Shown here piece after piece: positions 11,308 through 23,513 of a stretch of 64,000 bases of DNA. The DNA is taken from contig CM072806.1 of the NCBI GenBank assembly GCA_037013495.1, positions 48,697,814-48,761,813 on the forward strand, given 5' to 3'. The notes under the pieces were generated by a model. The model ran no database searches. It was given only the letters and a program-made list of their open reading frames with translations, and had not been told where the DNA came from. Made by a program: the position numbers and the translations under genes. The stretch comes from Hippophae tibetana (Eukaryota; Streptophyta; Magnoliopsida; Rosales; Elaeagnaceae). Numbering within the stretch: position 1 is the stretch's first letter; each line of letters begins with the position of its first letter.

Positions 11308-12688
11308 TTTATAGAACTTTCATACATATATTTTTTGCTAGTTCTCGAGTAATCCATAGTTGATAGAATACATTTTTTTGACGTTTTATCTCAAAAGCTT
11401 AATAATATAATAATTTTAAATTCTAATAAGTGTTAGATATATTCTATAATTATCCATTTGCTATAGTTGCTATAAAATAACCATGCTCAAATTGTGTACA
11501 TGATTTAGTATCAATTATAGTCAAATCAGGTAACTTAAACAAGTTGAAATATTATTTATCCCTATAAAACATCATTACTATTTTTAGAGTTAAATTGGGT
11601 ACCATGTGCATTTCTTTAAAATTGTATTTCCACTTACCAAAATTATTCCTTAAAATCAAAAGGTCTTTCATTTGGTTATATTATGATTAGGCTTGTTAGT
11701 TCAATCAAATTAAAGAAAAAATAAGAAACAAAAGTTTATGAGTCCATGGAGTAAGAAGAATAGATTTATAAATAATACTATCCTAATATCAATCATTTTA
11801 ATAAAATAGAGTTAAATTTCATTGTTTTGGACCCAACATCATTATTGATTTCTTTTCTTTTATTTTTTCCAATCTTTTCAATACATACCCCCTTTTATAT
11901 TTCTCTTTAGTCTTTTTCCTTATTATTTTTATTTTTTTGAATAATTTATTTATATGTGGGTACATATTGTATCAGTGATTATTTTCTATATGTTGGACAT
12001 TTAACCAATTATAACACAATTAACACTCTTATTCTAGAATTTTCATAAAATCTATTATCTTTTTGTGAAACTCTATTTGTTCTTTAACTATAAGGTATGG
12101 TTAATATGTATGTATCAAAGGGTAAGAAATGGGTACAAAAAATTGACTCATATATGTTCAAATTGATTCCTTAAAAGTGCCAAAGAAGTTAATCATATTG
12201 CCTTAATCATTATTCAAGAAAAAACATTTAGTACTGATCTTGATAAATTTCAAGAAAAGTTTTAACAACCTATTCTTATTCATTAAAATCATAACAAAGT
12301 TTCAGGAAATTCACAATATTTTTTACAAGTCCATGCATATAATTTTTTTTATCACCAATTTTGCTATTGTGTAGACAAATTTTGAGCAAAATTATCATAA
12401 AATTATCTTTACTTAGGAAAAAGGTTAAGACTCTATCAATATTCATTATGTTTTTGTACCTAATATTGTTTAGCTAATTTCATCACAAATGTTAGCAAAT
12501 AAAGAGATAACATGTGATTGTTTCTAAGCTTATCTATTAATCCTAACTATCCTAAGGAATGCAATAAATAAATACTAAAAACGAAAAAAAAAATTATACT
12601 ACGTAGAGCATACTAATCCTACAACATGTATCCTAAAACATGCTAAAATTAAAAAGTATAAAAAATAAAGATAATGTATGTTAAAACT
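11308..12688. other. AT-rich internal 3' region, nothing recognised
   Basis: Lies between the 3' LTR and the conserved 3' motif of the minus-strand Gypsy derivative. It is AT-rich with no open reading frame of note. It probably represents the element's non-coding 3' part after loss of pol. Confidence 0.45.
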
Positions 12689-13670
12689 ATCCACACTTAA
12701 TTCTTACATTTTCCTCAATGTAAGCACATGCATGTTTGTAATATATCTGGCAGGTTTCCTCCCACAAAGCACTTAATTTAATTTCATCAACTCGACACTA
12801 CTACTTTTATCATCCACCATTATCAAAGATCTTAAACTGTATGATATCAAAGTTCTAGACTAGCAGTCCATTATTTACATTGTTGCACCTTGGTGGTAGT
12901 CTTCTTTTAAGCATACTATAAACTTTTTCCTTTACGTCTATCTCTTTATTATCCTTAAGATTGTCCTTGGTAAGAAAAAGTTCCTTAAGGTACTTTTCAT
13001 ATCAAGGTATCTCCTCAATAACTTCCATAAGAGACATGTACATTTGCACTTTATAAAATGTCGCCAAATTTTCCTTTTCATGATTCTACTACATTAAATT
13101 GTCAAATTTATTGAAAAAGATAAAATAGGGTCATCAATAAAAAATAAAGGTTCAAAAACTACCTTTCGTGCCACATTATATTCTTATAGGATGGTGGCCT
13201 TTTCATCCTCACTAGTCTTTCTAGGTTTAGCATCTATTTGGGAGGGGAGCTCAACAATTGCATGTGATTCTAGTCTTTTCACTACTATAACCAATTAGCC
13301 AATTTGAATCTTTATATTTTTGAAAGAAGCATTGGTTTCCTTATGAAATTACAAAGTGTGAGCAACTAAGAAATTTACTAAGTCTACAAGAGACTTACCT
13401 TGAGTAGTTGGAGTAAGTTGTCATATTGGGAAAAGAAAATAAGGTGTAATGGTGAAATCAGCTGTTGGATTTCTATATGAATAACTTGAGTATTGATAAT
13501 CACACCATCCTACATTGTACATGTTAAAATATGTATGAAATCTAGGCCTCTAACCTTCAAATCCACCCATAACATTAGCGCAATCATAACTACCTTGTTA
13601 ATTCTCAAATTATGATGTAGGAAATCCATTATATATAAGAGATGTTGAATCTATATGTGTACATTTTCCC
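12689..13670 (-). pseudogene. Gag/protease remnant of Athila-like Gypsy element
   Basis: On the minus strand 13240-13450 reads SLVDLVNFLVAHTL...HKETNASFKNIKIQIGXLV...AIVELPSQIDAKPR, the C-terminal gag pattern of Athila-type elements (a tail of NQxxxKNLExQVGQLA then LPSxTExNP). 12860-13020 resembles the spacer before protease (KYLKELFLTKDNL...RLPPRCNN). The motif ATTGAGGAAAATGTAAGAAT at about 12700-12720 (minus) corresponds to the 'gaggacaatgt' signature found downstream of pol in these elements. Reverse transcriptase, RNase H and integrase are missing, so this is a large internal deletion. Confidence 0.62.
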
Positions 13671-13915
13671 CTAAAATTCCACACTTTCAAGAGAATTAGT
13701 TCATATGAAAAAAATGAAAAAAAAACTAATTTTAAACCTAAAAATTAAAACAATAAACAAAAGATGAAAAATTAGAAGTTCGAAAAAAATAAAAAGAAAT
13801 AAAGATAATAAAAATCTAAACGAAAAAAGAAAACTAAAGAAATAAATGATTTTAAAAAAATTGAAAAAATAAATAAATAAAAACTAGCAATTATTAGAAG
13901 AATTGTTAAACCATT

Positions 13916-13933
13916 CCCCCAATATAAGCACCA
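13916..13933 (-). other. Degenerate Gypsy primer-binding site
   Basis: The minus strand reads TGTCA|AGTTTTGGTGCTTATATTGGGGG. The 18 bases starting TGGTGC align with the plant Gypsy primer-binding site TGGCGCCGTTGCCGGGGA with several substitutions. It begins six bases from the LTR end, the same spacing seen in the Athila element at 59876-59900. Confidence 0.55.
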
Positions 13934-14548
13934 AAACTTGACATGATTTAAAACACGGAAGTATGTGATCATGTACAAGTAATAAGTAATTTATAAATTA
14001 AGATTGTCATACCCAACGAAGTTTGGTAACAACGTTTACTCCTAATTATTAGTTTGTTAGCAAGTTAACAATTAATAAAAAAAGTGGTTTTGATGTTTTG
14101 AAGAAAGTAACATAAAATAATAAAAGTACATTGTACAAAAATTATCAAAAATGTGTGACTATGGAGTTGTCATCACTACTATCCTATAATTTAATTAATC
14201 ATGTCATGAATGTAAATTAATTTCTTAAGTCTTAAATTACTTTCATAATTTAAAACCATTATTGAGTTTTTAACTATAATTTTAATAGTCTAAGTCCACT
14301 TAAGACTTTCCACATTTTCTTACTTTGTAATTGATTTAGTATACCATCATAAATCAACCTAAATATTGAACAACCTTGAAATACCCATACTAGATTTAAC
14401 TCATTCATTGCATTACTATATTAAAAAAGTGATAACTAAACTAGGCAAGATTATAACAATTGTTTAACCTTTAACGAAGATATTTAATCATATTCATGAC
14501 ATCAGTCACAAGGTATCACTTCAAATAAGGACATTAGCGATTGCATGC

Positions 14549-14875
14549 TATTGGGGATAATTTTGTACATCCCACATGACAATTAAAGAGTGGTCCTAAT
14601 AAGCAAATATCCTTATGGGCCAAGCTAAATAAGTGTCTAATATCAAATATGATACATCTTATAACAAAGAATCACAAATAAATACTCTATTTTTATATAA
14701 TTACTGCAACGAGACTGAGATCTTCTCTACCCTACATCTCATAATTTATGACTTAAGGTTCATAGGGCCGAAGATCAACCCATCCATAAGGAATCCAAGG
14801 TTCTAATAGTTTGTTCATCTTACAAATTCTATGGGGATCAATCCTACCTAGTGTTAACAAAAATATATATCAATA
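14549..14875 (+). mobile_element. 5' LTR of nested Tat-like Gypsy element (internally deleted)
   Basis: Begins TATTGGGGATAATTTTGTAC and ends ATATATATCAATA. It matches the right LTR at 22250-22843 over both ends but is 327 bp against 594 bp: about 260 bp following TAAGTGTxTAAT is missing here. Preceded by CATGC; the right copy is followed by CATAC, a 4/5 target duplication. Confidence 0.75.
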
Positions 14876-14876
14876 T

Positions 14877-14892
14877 CTGGCATCGTCTGTGA
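14877..14892 (+). other. Gypsy primer-binding site
   Basis: CTGGCATCGTCTGTGAG directly follows the LTR and is close to CTGGCGCCGTCTGTGGG, the primer-binding site common in plant Tat-lineage Gypsy elements. It fixes the element's orientation as plus. Confidence 0.65.
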
Positions 14893-15659
14893 GAAAGAAG
14901 TGTGTTCTAGTTGGCTAAAAAAATTCAAAATTATAGGACTCTCAAAAAAGCTCTCTAAGTTCTTGATTTTCTAAGAAATAAATAAAAAAGACCGTGGACC
15001 TTAGTAGAACTATTTTCTCAAAAGAAAACATCAAATTCTTCTAATCTCTTATTTTAGCTAGTTCGGAGATCCAACCTACCTACCAACAAGCCATCCTTCC
15101 TACTCAACCACAACTTCCCAGAAATATGGGCACTGCACCTAGATCTACCCACCTACAATGGGACATGAAGGCTACAAAAGTATGACAAGCTCATACTCGA
15201 GCCCCCTAGGCATGATGGAAAATACACTCCTAGCCATCTTGGAGCGTCTAACAAGACTATAGTTTCTTGGACTAGTTATGGTCCTAGAAAATATTCTTGA
15301 GGCATCTCCCAATGCTCAGAGTTCTCAAGGCTAAACCTACATCCATCTAGAGTTGGGGCCCTATTTTCGTGGTCGACCATACTTTATCAGCTCATCATAG
15401 TCATCCAACATTGGACGCTAGATCACTGTCCTATCGATCATCTATTTTGAACCATCTAGGAAAATCCCAAAAGGCTCTAGTGCATCTCATCCTATATGAC
15501 CATCTTAACGCATGCTTGTAAAGACACTTTGTCCAAGCCAGTCATGCTAACCAAGAAATCTCAATATAAAATGATTGCCTAAAGGTCTAGGATGAGGTAC
15601 TAACTATTCCTCGTCCCACCATTGATAGTTTTGTTGAATAATTACAAGAGGATAAATAA

Positions 15660-17390
15660 AGGTTAGCCTGAGGTAGAATCCCAGACTTGGTAGTCTTTAC
15701 TGAGTCCTCATTCACCCCAGAAATAATGACCATCCCACTTTTTGATAAGTTCAAACTACCTAAGATAAGTATATATGATAGCACCAAAAACCCCTTGAAA
15801 CATCTGGAAAATTTTAAGGATTTGATGGATCTTTATGTTAATAGTGATGTTGTAAGGTTTTGGGCCTTCCAGTTCCTTTTGATAAATAAGGCCAGAGATT
15901 GGTATCGAACTTTGAAGTCCAACACAATTAGTTCCTTCATAAAATTTAGGAAATAATTCTTATCCCACTTCTCAACAAAGAGAAGAATGCCAAAGACATT
16001 GACATACATATTCATCTTACAGTTGGGAAAGGATGAGTCATTAAAAGGTTTCTTTGAAAAATCAAATACAAAGAAAATACAAGTGACAGATTTCACAAAC
16101 TCTATCACCATCATAACTTCACATCAAGCTCTATACCAAGGACCCCTATAGAGAGACTTGGCCAAGGATTTTTGAACAAAATATTCTAATGCTTCTCAAT
16201 TGACTAACACTTATATTAATATGGATGAAATGATCTTAACTAAAAAAATCAAGATCCTCCTAGGAACGAAATACCAAAACAAAAACGCATAGAGGGGGAT
16301 GAACCCTTACACCATGACAACAAAAAGTCCAAGTCAAACCAAAGAAATGATAGAAAGATTGTGGATGGAAATCACGTCTAACTTGGATGGAGTTTCAAAA
16401 GTTAAAATTCTCTCAGGGAAACAAGAAAGGCTATTGTAATTCAAGTCAAACACCAATCATTTGTATAGTGACTCAAGAAAATGAAAATCCTAACCGATCT
16501 TAGTATTGTAGGTTCTATAAAGACACTATACACTCAACTGAAAGTTGCTGAGAACTTAAAGATGAAATAATCAACTAGTCAGGAAAGGGTACTTGGATGA
16601 ATTCATTCATAATCCAAGGCCAAAGCAGTCACAACCATAACAACTGGCAACAAAAACATTCGCAGCCACAACAACCATAAATACTAGGAATCACCTCCCA
16701 TCTAGAGAAAGAAATCAACCTTAAGGGAAGGAAGCCATAAGGTTAGAGTTATTATGGTAGGTCCCATAGGGGATAGTTTTAATAATGCATGTAGAGCACT
16801 CATCCCTGACGCCATCTCCAGCCCCATAAATTTTAAAGGTTGTATGAGAAAAAGATGATAAACTTACATGTTCAAACATAACATTTTCTGAAAGAAAAGC
16901 CCATAAGTTGGTCCACCCTCATGTAGATACTCTAGTAGTCACCCTTTAGGTGACCAGCATCACTTTGTATCAAATTCTAATAGATACTAACAGCTCAATC
17001 GATGTCCTATTCTCTGATGCATGAAGCAAATAAAGATTTATCATCCTCTCACTACTCCCTTGGTAGGATTCTCTAGACTCCTACTCATCCTAAAATGTAG
17101 TGTGACCCTCCTAATTATAATTTGGGTAGGGCATCAACACAAGAACAATTTTGGTGGATTTCCCTATTATGGATTGTCCACCATCCAATAATTATCCCCT
17201 GGGCAAGCCTTTCCTACATGGGGTCATGGTTGTAGCTTTAACCTAGCACTTTTCCCTAAATTTTCCAACATATATGGAAACCTGAGTAGTACTTGAAGAG
17301 CAAAAGTTAGCAAGAGAATGCTACGCCACAGGAATCTGATTGGGCCAGAAATAAAAGTGCTACTAGGACAGAATTAGAAAGTGTTCACCC
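15660..17390 (+). pseudogene. Tat-lineage Gypsy gag and aspartic protease remnant
   Basis: 15687-15956 is an open stretch with IPLFDKFKLPKISIYDSTKN, then HLENFKDLMDLYV and INKARDWYRTLKSNTISSFI, which is the retrotransposon gag domain. Further on, with stops, are a degenerate knuckle YCRFYKDTIHSTESC followed by LKDEINQLVRKGYLDEFI (about 16500-16610). Then comes the protease: HVDTLVVTL, LIDTNSSIDVLF (normal D-x-G-S-S-A changed to DTNSS), IMDCPPSNNYPLGKPFLHG and QKLARECYATGI (about 16900-17340). Frameshifts and stops are many. Sequence stops resembling pol after 17390, so reverse transcriptase and integrase are absent and the element is non-autonomous. Confidence 0.75.
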
Positions 17391-17639
17391 TATTGACTTT
17401 GGTTTTACTTAAGTGTTTTTTTAAATTTCCATTGTTGCAATACTTAGTAAAATAAATAACCTTAAATAGTTATATTTCAATTTCTATTCATAGGATAATT
17501 TTAATTACTTTGTAATTCATATTTATTATTATCAATAAAGAGAGCACTTAGGATACATACATCTTTCTACAAATCAAAGATCCACACTTAGAAGATTTAA
17601 TAGGACAAAAAGTCCAATATCAGATGACGAGCGGGCTTA

Positions 17640-18290
17640 AGCTACTTGGGCTTGAAAAAGTCTAAAACCCTTAGTTCCTTACACGGAATCAGAAATTGCA
17701 CCCCTACCCAGGTAGTGAATAAAAAGTAACTCTATATGTGAGTTATGTACCTTTGGGCCTAAACTACTAAATGAACTATAAAATTTGTAAGTGACTAAAT
17801 AACCCTAAAGGAAACACCCTACTAACATGTAGTGTCATCTGGGTTCAAGCTTACATAGAGAATAACTTAACTTGGTATAATCATCTATTAATCGACCTTA
17901 GAATTTGAAAAGGGGTCGTGGCTCAAGTCACTCTAGTATTGAGCATCCCTCGGTATCTTGTCTAGAATACACCTCTTCCAAGGGCAGTGAATAATAAAAC
18001 AACCTTATCAGTGGGCCTGAGTTTCCTAGACTATGAGAGTCTAGAGCCCTCAGTGCACCATAAGTGAGTAATGCTCACCCTGATCATTGATAGTGCCATC
18101 TGGGTCAAAACTAACTTAAAGAAGCATCTGAGCTTATGAGTCCCAAACCTTAGTGCCCAGACTACAATATAGGAGAACTAAGTGTAATAAAAGCCTTAGT
18201 ATTCAACCAGAGCATACATCCCTTCCAAGGTAGTGAATAAGAGGTATCCTAATACGTGAGCTCTACGCTTTCAAGACTAGACCAAAAAAA
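17640..18290. repeat. Diverged tandem repeat, about 240-280 bp period
   Basis: Related segments recur: CCAGGTAGTGAATAAAAAGT near 17709, CCAAGGGCAGTGAATAATAA near 17978 and TCCAAGGTAGTGAATAAGAG near 18223. Likewise TAGTGTCATCTGGGTTCAAG near 17829 and TAGTGCCATCTGGGTCAAAA near 18090. This gives about 2.5 diverged units in the non-coding 3' half of the Tat-like element. Long 3' regions of Tat elements are known to build tandem arrays. Confidence 0.6.
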
Positions 18291-18779
18291 TATTTTCAAA
18301 CAACTAACACCAAGAATGGCCTTTTAGGTTTCTTATCGCTCTAGAGTTGGCCATATCCCTTTAAAAAGAGCCACGACTCATAAGCATACCAACCCATGTT
18401 CAGGAACTATATTTAAACTCATGCACCATACTTAGGCTTACAAGGCTTCAGTAGGCGAGATGATAAGTCTCCAATAAAGGGGTAATTAAAAAATTTCTTA
18501 AGTTGAGAACTATTTCATACTTGAATCACTTGAAAAAGTTCAAGTACTCCAAGTAGTGGGGTTGATATACTGAGGGGATTACCTAAGCAACACTTAGATC
18601 AACATGTCCCTAACTTAGAAAATTTTCAAACAAACAGAACAAGGCCTGAACAAAAAAACAAGGCCACAAGTACAAGTGAAACGTCACCCAAACTTCAAAC
18701 CATTGGTTTCTCAAAAAAGCCAATGTATGGTCTAAATATTGAACTACTAACAAACTAGATATGCCAAGACTAGAAGCTA

Positions 18780-18960
18780 TAACCATACAAGAATGCTAGA
18801 GGCTAGCCAAGAGTATGGCTAGCTAGATATATAGTCGATCAAGGGTGTGATCGAGCAAGAAATGGCTGACTAAAAGTGTCAACACTGGCCAAGAAATGGC
18901 CAGTCAAAAGTGTAGGCAATAGGTAAGGGTATGGCCAGCCAGAGAGATGTTCCACGTGCG
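18780..18960. repeat. Short GGCCA-type repeat cluster
   Basis: Repeated motifs GGCTAGCCAAGAGTATGGCT, GGCCAAGAAATGGCCAG and GGTATGGCCAGCCAG alternate with CAAAAGTGT. Units are irregular. The sequence is short-palindromic and lies in the non-coding 3' part of the Tat-like element, in the same style as the 15-bp minisatellite further right. Confidence 0.5.
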
Positions 18961-19704
18961 TTCGTTTGGATAGAATGGATCAAGTCATGGTTAAGAAATC
19001 ATTCCTTATCTTTGTACACCTTAGGTCCAAGATCCATATTTCGTTTTATGCCAATGCATCCTCCCACACTTATAGTCAACTCAAATGTCCACAACCTATT
19101 GAATATATGAGGTAACGGTAGGGTCTATAAATAATGTCACAAGTAAAAGTAAGATAAATTATATAAAGTAATACAAGACCAAGACCATGAAGCCTTGGCC
19201 ACCACCTTTCTGGGTGGTGCCACAATATATGTCCCCCCAAGAAATATGCACTTATTGGGAAGCATATCAGTGCATCATTCCTCATCAAGTACTTTGTTAA
19301 AAGTTCAATTGCTTGTCTACATCATGAAAAAAGTCCAAGCATAAACCAAGGGTATAGTTTATTGAAGTATACTAGAATACTAGTCCTACAGGTGACTAAG
19401 ATGTGATCCTCAACTCTTAGACTTTCTAAAGTTGTCTAGCCTTCTATATCTCTATATAACTTCCTTCAAATGAGAAATAGGGGTACATAAGTTGAGAAAA
19501 GGGTTATGAAGAAGAGTCTAACTGCTAGAGAGTAAAGGTGCTCATGAGAACAATATCAAGGATCCCCACATTTATACAAATCTTTCCAGAAAGAAAGAAT
19601 TTATCTCATTAAAGGATCCTATCAAGATCCTTGAAATGTCTTCATAGACATAACCAAGAAAATATTGAATTGATTGGAAGCACTAGATCTATGAATAGAT
19701 CTGG

Positions 19705-21797
19705 ACTTTATGACTAGAACATCAACATCTAGAGGACTATCATCTAGAATTTCATAGCCAGGATATCACTAGCTAGGATGTTGATGAGCAAAAACCGACA
19801 TCGCCAATTCTTGCCAATACTTTGGTTTTATATTTATAAAACTCTCGCAAGTGCACGAATCATTTCGTAGAAAATGATAAGTATACTCCAAAGGTCGATC
19901 TAAGCAAGGAATGTATGTGGTTTTTAATTTATTATTCAAACTTTTAAAAACGAAATTAAATCCTAAACATCTTGTCATGATATTTTGGGTTTTGTGTTTT
20001 TGATCTACTGACATAAAAATAAACATAGATTCAATAAATATTTATGCAAATTTTATCTTTTATAATAGTGGAGTATTTATGGATATAATAACTAAGTTAA
20101 TTATGCTTGCTCTTATTATTTAGGTTATTAAAGATATGAATTGATATTTATTGATTCTCCCTTTTTTATATGAATACCACATTTGGTGGGGTTAGATATT
20201 CTTTATTAACTAAACAAATCAATTAACACCTATGAGTGGGGTTGATAACTAATTTGGTTAATTAAATGAATTCCTTTTTCTAAGAGATTGAAAATGAACC
20301 ATTTAAATGCCACCTTTGGTGGGGTTAGACAGTTTAAACTTTATTCAAGGTGTCCAAATTAAACCTAAGAATTTAGTTATCCGAGTACTAACTTTCAAGT
20401 TTTAAAATCACTACTGAAAACATGTTGTCAATACATTTTCAGATAATAATTCTTATAAAAACTTTTGAAATAGAGCTTCACTCTAACTACCGGGTGATTG
20501 TACCAACAAATAAAAGAGCACTACTCTAAATCAGACAAGATAACTAAACTTTAAAATCTAATTTTTAGATATAAGTTTGTAATGAAATATAATACATTTC
20601 TCTCTAACATTCTTAATATAAAATCTTGAATAAAAAAAAATCAATTCATTTTAGAGATTTTTACCTATTTAATATTTCGCAAGCATAACAACGTTATTAT
20701 TACATCATGTTTATAAACAACCAGCACAGTTAAATTTAATCACAGACAAATTAAATATAACATGTAAGAATAAAGCATAAAAAATAACTACAAAGAAAAT
20801 AAAATCCTTACAGAACTTCGATGCTATTCCCGTTGCTGGAAAACCTCCAAGCAGAATTTGCACTCCCATTTATTGAATCGAAAAACAAATAAATTACAAA
20901 AACATAACTAGTTCTTCCCAAAAAGGGAAAAACTCTAAAACTAAGAGAAATTAACTAAGAAAAGCTAAAACTAAGAAAAACTAAAAAAAACTAAAAAATC
21001 TAAGAAAAGAGAGAAAGAAAGAGAGAAGAGAATGTGTTTTGAGATGTATTTGAAGTGAAGAGAAGGGGGTATTTATAGGTGAGGATGGAGAGAAAAAGTG
21101 GGTGAAAAAATGTTAACAAATGGTGGAAACGCGAAGTGGTAATTGCTGACGTCATAGGGGCAGTTGCGCGAAAATGGGGCGAAATGGCAGCGGCGCGCAC
21201 GGAAGGCAGGCGTTGCGCACATGGGAGCAGGAGAGACGCGCGCGGACTGGGCGACTCGGCGGTGCGTTTTTACTCCTTTTTGACATTTTTGACCCATATT
21301 GTCCAATTTTTCCATATTTGTTGACTTTTTCTCATTTATTTATTAATATATTTGTGATGTATTGCTTCCAGTATTCCTCTTTCAGTCTTTAAGTTACATT
21401 TTTAAGCGAAAATACCTGAAAAACAATAAAAATACCCGTGATTCCAAAAAAGACAAATTTATATAAATATATGATAAAACATATAAATATATATATTTTT
21501 AATCAATTAATGTGCATAAAATCATGGTAATTTTGGTGCTTTTTGTGCACTCATCAGATGCCACCGGCCATAACATTGCCAACCAAAACCTGGTTGGCTG
21601 GAACTTGGTTGGCCAAAACTTAGTTAGCTAGGATTTGGTTGGCCAAGCTTCGTTGGCTAAGATTTCGTTGGCCAGAACGTTATTAGCCACCATTTCATTT
21701 GTTAGAACTTAGTTGGTCATAACGTTTTCTACCAAGACTTTGTTGGTCGTAACTTCGATTGATAAGGCTTAGTTAGCTAGAACTTTGTTTGCCAAGA
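19705..21797. repeat. 15-bp minisatellite interrupted by a solo LTR
   Basis: 21589-21797 holds about 14 units near CTTGGTTGGCCAAAA (variants CTTAGTTAGCTAGGA, TTTCGTTGGCCAGAA). The stretch just before the solo LTR, 19705-19781, has the same 15-bp spacing (CATCAACATCTAGAG, GACTATCATCTAGAA, TATCACTAGCTAGGA). The solo LTR therefore landed inside one array belonging to the Tat-like element. Confidence 0.7.
19782..21556 (-). mobile_element. Athila-family solo LTR (copy A)
   Basis: A 1775-bp LTR on the minus strand, starting TGATGAGTGCACAAAAAGCA and ending GGTTTTTGCTCATCA. Flanks GATGT (19777-19781) and GATGC (21557-21561) form a 4/5 target duplication and no internal element is attached, which defines a solo LTR made by LTR-LTR recombination. 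It carries a TATA box, CTATAAATAC, at about 21071-21080 (minus), and a GC-rich block at 21160-21270. Two copies of the self-complementary motif CCACCTTTGGTGGGGTTAGA occur at about 20175-20195 and 20310-20330. Close relatives lie at 50068-51882, 59900-62213 and 47211-48397. Confidence 0.82.
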
Positions 21798-22249
21798 TTA
21801 GCTGCTTAAGGGGTTGCCAACTAGGGGACTGTTAGCTAGGGGCTACCATCGAAAATACTGTTTGTTAGATGAAAAATACTTATCCTACATTACATGAAGA
21901 AAAATAAATGGCCAAGATCACTTAGCTAATCCTTTAAGCTTAGGAATTGAATTTTGAGCTTCCTACAAAAATAAGTAGAGGTTTGACTTCCTTGATAAAA
22001 CATTAACTTCAACATAACTTTCTAACCGAAAGTTCAATCAAAAATCCGAATAAATCATCTATATCAAAACACTATCATGCATGTTTTGAATGGCTAGACA
22101 TGGTGTAAAGTTTTCTAGTTTGGTGGGTAAAAATCACTAAGTAAAAGCTTAGAATTGTCAACAAAATTGGAAGAAATATTTAACATAACTATTGACAGAA
22201 ATTACAATCATACCTTCTAGCCCAAGGTTCAAAAGTTCTAGAAGGCTAA

Positions 22250-22843
22250 TGTTAGTAGTAATTTCGTACATCCCACGTGGCAGTCAAAGGGTATTACTAA
22301 ACAATAATTAACTTTATGGGTCATGCTTAATAAGTGTATAATCATCGTACAAGTTTGAATGCAATATAATTATCCTAAGATGATTGAGGGCCAATTATTA
22401 TCCTTTAGTTATCTTAAAGGGATAAAAGCTCAAAGATTATTCTTATCTATCTTAAAAGATAATTGAACAAATAATTACAGATAACTATTTAATCAATAAC
22501 TATAACAAATAATTATCTATAAAAATACAACTCAATTCTAATCAGATAAGGGTGAGCAACCAGGTTTATTTTTTTCTCTATATATAGTCACATATACATA
22601 ACAATATCTAATATTAAATATCATACATCTCATAACAAAAAATCATAACTAAACATTTTCTTTTCCTATAATTACTAAAGCAAGATTGAGATATCATATA
22701 TCTTACATCTTATAGTTACATACTTAAGGATCATAGGGGTGAAGAACACCTTATAAGGTGATCCAAGGTCCTAATAGTTTGTTCATCTTACAAATTCTAT
22801 AGAGAATAATCTTATTTGACTTTGATAAAAATTAATATCAACA
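22250..22843 (+). mobile_element. 3' LTR of nested Tat-like Gypsy element
   Basis: 594 bp beginning TGTTAGTAGTAATTTCGTAC and ending TTAATATCAACA, so TG...CA ends are kept. It shares CATCCCAC(A/G)TG, TCCAAGGT(T/C)CTAATAGTTT and GTTCATCTTACAAATTCTAT with the left LTR. It keeps the central segment lost from the left copy and is therefore nearer to the original. Confidence 0.78.
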
Positions 22844-23513
22844 CATACTAACATCTTAAATAAAAAATAAATATATTTATACAACAAACTAGTTAATCAC
22901 CCTAATTCATAATACGGATAATAATGACGTTCAAACATAAAATTAAAAAATCAAGAATCAAGAATTAAAATTATTTATAACATCAAATTAATTAAACCAT
23001 AATCTAGTGCTTAAAAGTTACCTACAATCAAATTACTAAATTAGTTAGATTTCACAAAAAATAAATATTATAATTATAAGAAAACTAAATAGAAGAAGAG
23101 TAAAAAAGCTAACAAATATCTTCAAAATCTCCTACAAAAATTACCCTAAATATGCTATTTTATATCTCTTGTTTCTTATTATAATTGTTATATTCATTTT
23201 TTAATTTTAATACTAGTTTTTTTTGTTTATATTGTTTTATATTTATAATAGATAAAAAATTTATAATAGATAGAAAATTATTACGCAACACGTGTAAAAA
23301 ACAAGGATAAGTTGCAATGATATGATAAATATATCAATTTTATTTATAAGTTAATATATCTATCAAATTAAACTCATAAAAAAATTATAAAAATTCTAAA
23401 AGTTAATATTTTTAATTTATTATAATAATAAAAATATATATATATATATATATAATATAAATTATTTGATATATAAAATATATATATATATATATATATA
23501 TTAATATTTATCA

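Larger units (their letters stand above)
13939..23513 (-). mobile_element. 5' LTR of Athila-like derivative, split by nested Tat element
   Basis: The partner of 9947-11307, now in two pieces: 13939-14548 and 22849-23513. The break is explained by the Tat-like Gypsy element at 14549-22843, which left near-identical 5-bp flanks (CATGC and CATAC). Reading through the insertion restores GCATGC|TAACATCTTAAAT, matching ATGATAACATCTTAAAC in the intact copy. The outer edge lies in a (TA)n tract near 23513 and is approximate. Confidence 0.72.

Noticed and set aside
19769..20026. 85-codon frame ending CESFINIKPKYWQE, also at 51687-51932
   Set aside because: Recurs only because both places are ends of the same LTR family.
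21000..21392. Several overlapping GC-rich open frames
   Set aside because: They lie in the GC-rich block of a solo LTR; similar frames recur by sequence identity in the other LTR copies and match no protein.
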